This document shows positions 59,527 to 64,000 of a stretch of DNA of 64,000 bases, piece after piece (within the stretch, counting starts at the first letter, position 1; each line of letters starts with the position of its first letter). The notes below the pieces were generated by a model, which was given only the letters and a program-made list of their open reading frames with translations, was not told the origin of the DNA and ran no database searches. The position numbers and the translations under genes are program-made. Origin of the DNA: Shimia sp040225985 (GTDB taxonomy: Bacteria > Pseudomonadota > Alphaproteobacteria > Rhodobacterales > Rhodobacteraceae); assembly GCF_040225985.1 (NCBI RefSeq), contig NZ_JBBPEU010000005.1:186001-250000 (forward strand), written 5' to 3'.

Positions 59527-60828
59527 ATGCCCCAGTTTCTCGACGCGCGTGCCGCAGATTTCGAAGACCGGTTTGTCGCCCTGTTGGCGGCCAAACGCGA
59601 AGACAGCCCCGACGTGGACGCGGTTGTGGCTGAAATCATCGCGGACGTCCGCGCACGTGGGGATGCGGCAGTTCTGGATCTGACCTCGAAATTTGATCGG
59701 CTGGACCTGACGGCGGACAAGCTGGCCTTTTCCGAAAGTGAAATTGACGCGTTTTGTGCCGAAGTGTCCGAGGAGGATCGCGCTGCTCTGGAACTGGCGG
59801 CAGAACGGATCCGTGCCTACCACGCACGCCAGATGCCCGAAGATGCGAGCTGGACCGATGATACCGGCGCAACGCTGGGCTGGCGCTGGACGCCCGTATC
59901 GGCAGCGGGGCTTTATGTGCCCGGCGGTTTGGCCTCTTATCCGTCTTCGGTCCTGATGAATGCGATTCCGGCCAAGGTCGCGGGCGTGGAGCGTCTGGCC
60001 ATCGTGGTGCCAACCCCGGACGGTGTGGCCAACCCGCTGGTCTTGCTGGCCGCGCGGCTGGCCGGTGTGGATGAGGTCTATCGCATCGGCGGGGCACAGG
60101 CCGTGGCCGCACTTGCCTATGGCACGGAAACGATCGCTCCGGTGGACAAGATCACTGGCCCCGGGAATGCCTTCGTGGCTGCCGCTAAGCGCCGGGTCTT
60201 TGGTAAGGTCGGCATCGACATGATCGCGGGGCCTTCGGAAATTCTGGTGATTGCGGACAAGGACAACAATCCGGACTGGATCGCGCTGGATCTTCTTTCG
60301 CAGGCTGAACATGACGAAAGTGCGCAATCGATCTTGATCACCGACGATGCAGCGTTTGGGAAGGCGGTCGCTGAGGCCGTTGATAAGCGACTGGAAACGC
60401 TGGAGCGCCGCGCCATCGCCGGTGCAAGCTGGCGTGATTTCGGGGCGGTCATATCCGTGCCCGATATGAAGGCTGCTACGGATTTGTCGAACCGGATTGC
60501 GCCCGAGCACCTTGAATTGTGTGTCGCAGATCCGGATGCCCTTGCCGAGGACATCACACACGCTGGCGCGATCTTCCTGGGGCAATATACACCCGAAGCC
60601 ATTGGCGATTATGTCGGCGGTCCGAACCACGTTCTGCCGACGGCGCGCTCGGCCCGGTTCTCATCCGGGCTTAGTGTTATGGACTTTCTCAAGCGTACCA
60701 CCCTGTCGAAAATGACGCTGGACTCCCTACGCGCCATTGGCCCGGCAGCCGAAACACTTGCCATCAGCGAGAGCCTTGAAGCCCATGGTTTGTCGGTGCG
60801 GGCGCGACTGAATGCCCTCAATGACTAA
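59527..60828 (+). CDS. hisD: Histidinol dehydrogenase
   Basis: Two-step NAD-dependent oxidation of L-histidinol to histidine, using Zn. The 433 residues contain GLYVPGGLASYPSSVLMNAIPA, the signature AGPSEILVIADKDNNPDWIALDLLSQAEHDESAQ with zinc ligands Gln/His, and the C-terminal RIAPEHLELC and GDYVGGPNHVLPT (catalytic Glu-His). ATG 59527 with AAGGAG eight bases upstream; longer frames overlap DUF2948. Identity secure. A short hairpin follows the stop. Confidence 0.96.
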   Translation: MPQFLDARAADFEDRFVALLAAKREDSPDVDAVVAEIIADVRARGDAAVLDLTSKFDRLDLTADKLAFSESEIDAFCAEVSEEDRAALELAAERIRAYHARQMPEDASWTDDTGATLGWRWTPVSAAGLYVPGGLASYPSSVLMNAIPAKVAGVERLAIVVPTPDGVANPLVLLAARLAGVDEVYRIGGAQAVAALAYGTETIAPVDKITGPGNAFVAAAKRRVFGKVGIDMIAGPSEILVIADKDNNPDWIALDLLSQAEHDESAQSILITDDAAFGKAVAEAVDKRLETLERRAIAGASWRDFGAVISVPDMKAATDLSNRIAPEHLELCVADPDALAEDITHAGAIFLGQYTPEAIGDYVGGPNHVLPTARSARFSSGLSVMDFLKRTTLSKMTLDSLRAIGPAAETLAISESLEAHGLSVRARLNALND

Positions 60829-60830
60829 AT

Positions 60831-60845
60831 TGCTGCGTTGCAGCA
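60831..60845 (+). other. Short hairpin after hisD
   Basis: TGCTGC-GTT-GCAGCA, a perfect 6-base stem two bases past the hisD stop, without a U-run. Probably a minor mRNA element, not a full terminator. Confidence 0.4.
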
Positions 60846-60902
60846 TTGCCCAGAGCCCCGTTTTCGGGTAGGTCTTCTTGCCAATACAGAGCGAGTAAAC
60901 CC

Positions 60903-61382
60903 ATGTCACATATCAGCCGAATCGAGATTGACGATCGCAACCTGCCGCCCCCGACCCCGGAGATCGAGCAGGAACGCAAGGTGGCGATGTTCGATCTTCT
61001 GGAATCGAACAGTTTCGATATTCCCAAACGTGATGACCGCATCGTCCCGCCCGGCCCTTATTCGGTTGATCTCTCGATCCGTGACAAACGTCTGGTTTTT
61101 GACATCGCGACCGAGTCCGGTGACAAGGCTGCAGAGTTCCATCTTTCGCTGTCGCCGTTCCGACAGGTGGTCAAGGATTACTGGGCCATCTGCGAAAGCT
61201 ACTACGACGCGGTCAAGAACATGCCGCCCAGCCAGATTGAAACCGTCGATATGGCCCGTCGTGGCATCCATGACGAAGGTGCGCGCATTCTGTCCGAACG
61301 TCTGGAAGGCAAGGCGCAAATTGATCACGACACGGCGCGTCGCCTGTTCACGTTGATCTGCGTGCTGCATTTCGGAGGTTAG
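60903..61382 (+). CDS. UPF0262 family protein
   Basis: A 159-residue soluble protein, UPF0262: MSHISRIEIDDRNLPPPTPEIEQ, then ERKVAMFDLLESNSF, FHLSLSPFRQVVKDYWAICE and the C-terminal RLFTLICVLHFGG. Function unknown. It is an established neighbour between hisD and an LMW phosphatase in Rhodobacteraceae. The GGAGG in its last codons serves as ribosome site for the next gene. Confidence 0.88.
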   Translation: MSHISRIEIDDRNLPPPTPEIEQERKVAMFDLLESNSFDIPKRDDRIVPPGPYSVDLSIRDKRLVFDIATESGDKAAEFHLSLSPFRQVVKDYWAICESYYDAVKNMPPSQIETVDMARRGIHDEGARILSERLEGKAQIDHDTARRLFTLICVLHFGG

Positions 61383-61389
61383 GCACGAC

Positions 61390-61848
61390 TTGGGGGAGGA
61401 GCTGCCACAGTCTGTTCTTTTCTGCTGCGATCACAACGCGGTGCGATCGCCTATGGCAGAAGGCATCATGAAGAAATTCTATGGTGTGGATGTCTATGTG
61501 CAATCTGCCGGCATCAAGAATGACCTCGAGATCGATGGTTTTGCCATTTCGGTCTGTCAGGAACTGGGCGTGGAGTTGTCGCGTCACAGATCCCGCAGTT
61601 TCGAAGAAATGGAAAAGTGGGGCGACCCGATTTCCTCGTTCGACCTTGTTGTAGCGCTGACGCCTGCGAGCCGCCGTGAGGTGCAGGATTTGACACGTTA
61701 CAGCCACTGCGACCTTGAATACTGGCCGATTTCGGACCCTTGCGGATTGGGGGAAACCCGCTTGGCGCGTCTTGAGGCGTATCGCAATTCAAGAAATGAG
61801 ATCGTAGACCGTTTGACCCAGCGGTGGGGCCCTGCCTGCGAAAGCTAA
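61390..61848 (+). CDS. Low-molecular-weight phosphotyrosine-phosphatase-like protein
   Basis: A 152-residue LMW-PTP/arsenate-reductase-fold protein. The P-loop is FCCDHNAVRSPMAEGIM (C-x5-R-S; catalytic Cys near 13), and the general-acid loop is PISDPCGLG near residue 118. Could be a protein tyrosine phosphatase or a thiol-linked arsenate reductase; no second ArsC Cys pair is clear. Start TTG 61390, GGAGG ten bases upstream. It probably shares the hisD-UPF0262 transcript. Confidence 0.85.
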   Translation: MGEELPQSVLFCCDHNAVRSPMAEGIMKKFYGVDVYVQSAGIKNDLEIDGFAISVCQELGVELSRHRSRSFEEMEKWGDPISSFDLVVALTPASRREVQDLTRYSHCDLEYWPISDPCGLGETRLARLEAYRNSRNEIVDRLTQRWGPACES

Positions 61849-61940
61849 TGCGTTTGCAGGCATGATGAGGTCGCAAATTGCCCTTTGTTCCGCCTGCCGC
61901 CTTGTTAGCGTGCAGGCATTCAGACCAAACGGGGAATGCC

Positions 61941-62336
61941 ATGAGCACTGACACCATCCGCCGTTACTATGCGGCGTTCAACGCTGGCGATATCGACGGC
62001 ATGATCGACTGCCTTTCCGACGACTTTGTGCATGATGTGAACGAAGGCAGTCGGCGTGATGGCAAGGAAGCCTTTGCCGAGTTTTGCGCCCATATGTCCG
62101 GATGTTACCAAGAAGAACTAACGGATATAGTGGTATTCGGGGACGAAAGCGGTACGCGCGGGGCTGCGGAATTCATCGTGAACGGAACCTACCTCAAGAC
62201 CGATGGCGACCTGCCCCCGGCAACTGGTCAAACCTACCGCCTTCCCGGTGGCGGCTTCTTTTCGCTGAAAGACGGGAAAATCACGCGAGTCACGACCTAT
62301 TACAACCTCAATGACTGGATCGCGCAGGTGTCATGA
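61941..62336 (+). CDS. NTF2-like/SnoaL-like small protein
   Basis: A 131-residue protein of the NTF2/ketosteroid isomerase fold: TIRRYYAAFNAGDIDGMIDCLSDDFVHDVNEG at the N-terminus and GGGFFSLKDGKITRVTTYYNL at the end, forming the cone-shaped ligand pocket. Substrate unknown; such proteins bind small hydrophobic ligands or act as isomerases or dehydratases. The ATG has GGGGA six bases upstream. Its stop overlaps the GNAT start (ATGA). Confidence 0.83.
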   Translation: MSTDTIRRYYAAFNAGDIDGMIDCLSDDFVHDVNEGSRRDGKEAFAEFCAHMSGCYQEELTDIVVFGDESGTRGAAEFIVNGTYLKTDGDLPPATGQTYRLPGGGFFSLKDGKITRVTTYYNLNDWIAQVS

Positions 62337-62917
62337 TCGAAACACGGGTTCTGACAGGCGCGGCGCTTGATGGAGCGCTGGACGATGTGGCGCGGTTGCG
62401 GATCGAGGTTTTTCGCGCCTTTCCCTATCTTTACGACGGAGACTTTGCCTACGAACGTAACTATTTGAGCACCTACCGCGAAAGCCCGTGCGCTGTGCTC
62501 GTGGGAGCCTTTGATGGGCCACGATTGGTGGGCGCGGCGACCGGAACCCCCCTTGCCGATCATGCAGAGGACTTCGCTGCCGCGTTTGCGGGACGCGCGA
62601 TCGACATGGAGAAGGTCTTCTACTGTGCAGAGTCCGTGTTGCTGCCGGAGTATCGCGGCAGAGGCATCGGTCATGCTTTTTTCGATCATCGCGAGGCCCA
62701 TGCCCGATCACATGGATTCGCGCACGCGACGTTTTGCGCGGTGATCCGCCCCAACGATCATCCAAGGCGGCCCAAGGATTACACAGCTTTAGATGATTTC
62801 TGGAGCAGGCGTGGGTATCACCCCCTGGAAGGCGTTATTGCGGCGTTTTCCTGGAAAGACCTCGGGGACGATGCCGAAACCCGCAAACCGTTGCAGTTCT
62901 GGTGGCGTGATCTTTGA
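62333..62917 (+). CDS. GNAT-family N-acetyltransferase
   Basis: A 194-residue acetyltransferase. The acetyl-CoA-binding motif is LLPEYRGRGIGHAFFDHREAHARS (R/Q-x-x-G-x-G pattern) near residue 105, and VARLRIEVFRAFPYLYDGD at the N-terminus is the substrate-side element. It overlaps the NTF2-like gene and lies 128 bases before a nitrilase-fold hydrolase; GNAT and nitrilase domains are often paired or fused in bacteria. Substrate unknown. Confidence 0.85.
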   Translation: MIETRVLTGAALDGALDDVARLRIEVFRAFPYLYDGDFAYERNYLSTYRESPCAVLVGAFDGPRLVGAATGTPLADHAEDFAAAFAGRAIDMEKVFYCAESVLLPEYRGRGIGHAFFDHREAHARSHGFAHATFCAVIRPNDHPRRPKDYTALDDFWSRRGYHPLEGVIAAFSWKDLGDDAETRKPLQFWWRDL

Positions 62918-63045
62918 AATAGTTTCCGAATGACTTGAAAGCGACACCTCGGGGTGGCGGTTGCATGGGACACCGTCCACGCTGCACGCGTGACAGCGGC
63001 TATTTTGGGGCGTATTGATTCTGGAAAAGAAACAAGGACACTGCC

Positions 63046-63924
63046 ATGAAGATCGCTACTGCCGCCTATTCTCTGGATTTTCTCGACAGTTGGGCTGGCT
63101 ATGAAGACAAAGTTTTCAAATGGGTGGACGAGGCCGCAAGCCACGGCGCCGCGGTTTTGGTGTTTCCCGAATACGCAGCGATGGAGCTTGCGACACTTGA
63201 GGGCAGGGCGGCTGCCATGGATCTGCAGGCATCGTCTCGTGCGGTCTCGGATCGCATGGCGGATGCGAACGCCTTGCACGCCCATCTTGCGACCGAGTTC
63301 GGTGTCTATATTCTTGGCGGCTCGGCTCCGGTTTTCGACGATCGGTTTGGTCTGGTGAACCGCGCGCATTTCTTCGCGCCCTCTGGCGAAAGCGACCATC
63401 AGGACAAGCAAATCATGACCCGCTACGAACGCAACCCCTGGCAGGTTGGCGGCGGCGGTCCGCTCAAGGTTTTTGAAACGTCCTTCGGCAAAGTCGGGGT
63501 GTTGATCTGTTATGACAGCGAATTCCCTCTGTTGGGGCGGGCGCTGTCAGAATGCGAGTTGCTCCTTGTGCCGTCTTGTACCGAAGCCCTGAGTGGATAT
63601 TGGCGTGTGCGTATCGGGGCTATGGCGCGGGCGCTTGAGGGGCAGTGTGTGACCGCGATGTCCTCGCTTGTTGGTGCGGCGGATTGGTCCGAGGCCGTCG
63701 ACGTAAATACCGGTGCGGGGGGAGTGTTCGGGCCGCCAGACACAGGCTTTCCGCAAACCGGTGTGCTTGCCGAAGGAGTTTTGAACCAACCCGGCTGGAC
63801 CTATGCGGATGTGGACCTCGATGCGGTCCGGCAAGTGCGTGCCGATGGTCAGGTCCTGAACCGAACACACTGGTCCGAGCAAACGCCGCGTGACAGCGAG
63901 GTCACATATATTTCTTTGGCGTAA
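63046..63924 (+). CDS. Carbon-nitrogen hydrolase (nitrilase superfamily)
   Basis: A 292-residue nitrilase-fold amidase. The Glu-Lys-Cys triad is visible: Glu in VLVFPEYAAMEL (near 43), Lys in HQDKQIMTRYERNPW (near 120) and Cys in VGVLICYDSEFPLL (near 154). It is likely an omega-amidase, N-carbamoyl or aliphatic amide hydrolase; I cannot tell which. ATG 63046 has AAGGA about eight bases upstream. The pairing with GNAT suggests work on an acylated amine. Confidence 0.87.
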   Translation: MKIATAAYSLDFLDSWAGYEDKVFKWVDEAASHGAAVLVFPEYAAMELATLEGRAAAMDLQASSRAVSDRMADANALHAHLATEFGVYILGGSAPVFDDRFGLVNRAHFFAPSGESDHQDKQIMTRYERNPWQVGGGGPLKVFETSFGKVGVLICYDSEFPLLGRALSECELLLVPSCTEALSGYWRVRIGAMARALEGQCVTAMSSLVGAADWSEAVDVNTGAGGVFGPPDTGFPQTGVLAEGVLNQPGWTYADVDLDAVRQVRADGQVLNRTHWSEQTPRDSEVTYISLA

Positions 63925-64000
63925 GAATCGGCCTTGAAAATCAGGACGTATGCGCCCATTTAAGGGCAGCCCGCGAAAATGGCGGGTGCAATGCGAAGGA
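63925..64000 (+). other. Right-edge leader with hairpin and ribosome site
   Basis: A CCCGC/GCGGG stem (about 63971-63987) precedes GAAGGA at the last bases, so a plus-strand gene probably starts just outside the window. In related genomes infA follows the LMW-PTP gene of this cluster, but that is only a guess here. Confidence 0.35.

Overview
The window reads as chromosome of a Roseobacter-group alphaproteobacterium (Rhodobacteraceae). This rests on conserved gene order: folK-rpoZ-rel-DUF2062-pdxJ-acpS-lepB-rnc-era-DUF1491-recO on the left and murA-DUF2948-hisD-UPF0262-LMW phosphatase on the right. It also fits the many TGATG/ATGA overlaps, the Hint-domain and RTX secreted proteins, a TTT transporter and an ethylmalonyl-CoA-pathway dehydrogenase. 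I see no IS element, prophage, CRISPR array or rRNA; there is one tRNA (Thr-GGT).

Layout. 1-9999 is housekeeping: a cut NYN-domain gene, folate synthesis, RNA polymerase omega, the stringent-response enzyme, vitamin B6, lipid/ACP, secretion, RNA processing and recombination. 10014-16827 is mixed accessory: a TetR regulator facing a twin TTGTACAA operator, two overlapping HupE-type metal permeases, mcd, a TauE permease, an AI-2E-family permease, a DUF2478 protein and a small K+ channel. 17004-24972 is one long minus-strand operon, tctC-tctB-tctA-aldehyde dehydrogenase-class III PLP enzyme-APH kinase-Tm-1-like protein, divergent from an IclR regulator. I read it as uptake plus kinase/phospho-lyase/dehydrogenase breakdown of an amino alcohol.

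25964-31089 holds a transaminase, a putidaredoxin-type ferredoxin, a glutamine-synthetase-like ligase, a cytochrome P450 and a divergent class I glutamine amidotransferase. Together they look like a gamma-glutamylation route for an amine with P450 chemistry. 31139-38077 is a complete homoprotocatechuate meta-cleavage operon (hpaF-E-D-[second dioxygenase]-G-H-I-gntR). It encodes two evolutionarily unrelated ring-cleavage dioxygenases side by side and no upstream hydroxylase.

38206-57205 is surface and redox biology. A giant RTX protein with a C-terminal Hint domain and an eight-heme cytochrome c with a C-terminal TPR are followed by an AraC regulator divergent from a sulfatase-HAD-MoxR-DUF58-DUF4381-BatA-BatB/C-BatD operon (a Bat 'aerotolerance' module driven from a sulfatase promoter). 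Then come trmO and a NIDO/RTX protein. From 57387 to the end the chromosome returns to housekeeping genes plus an NTF2-like/GNAT/nitrilase-family trio.

The most unusual items are the double homoprotocatechuate dioxygenase, the kinase/phospho-lyase operon, the GS/P450/GATase cluster, and the sulfatase-led Bat operon with its nested dyad promoter. All functional assignments are from sequence reading only; no search was run.
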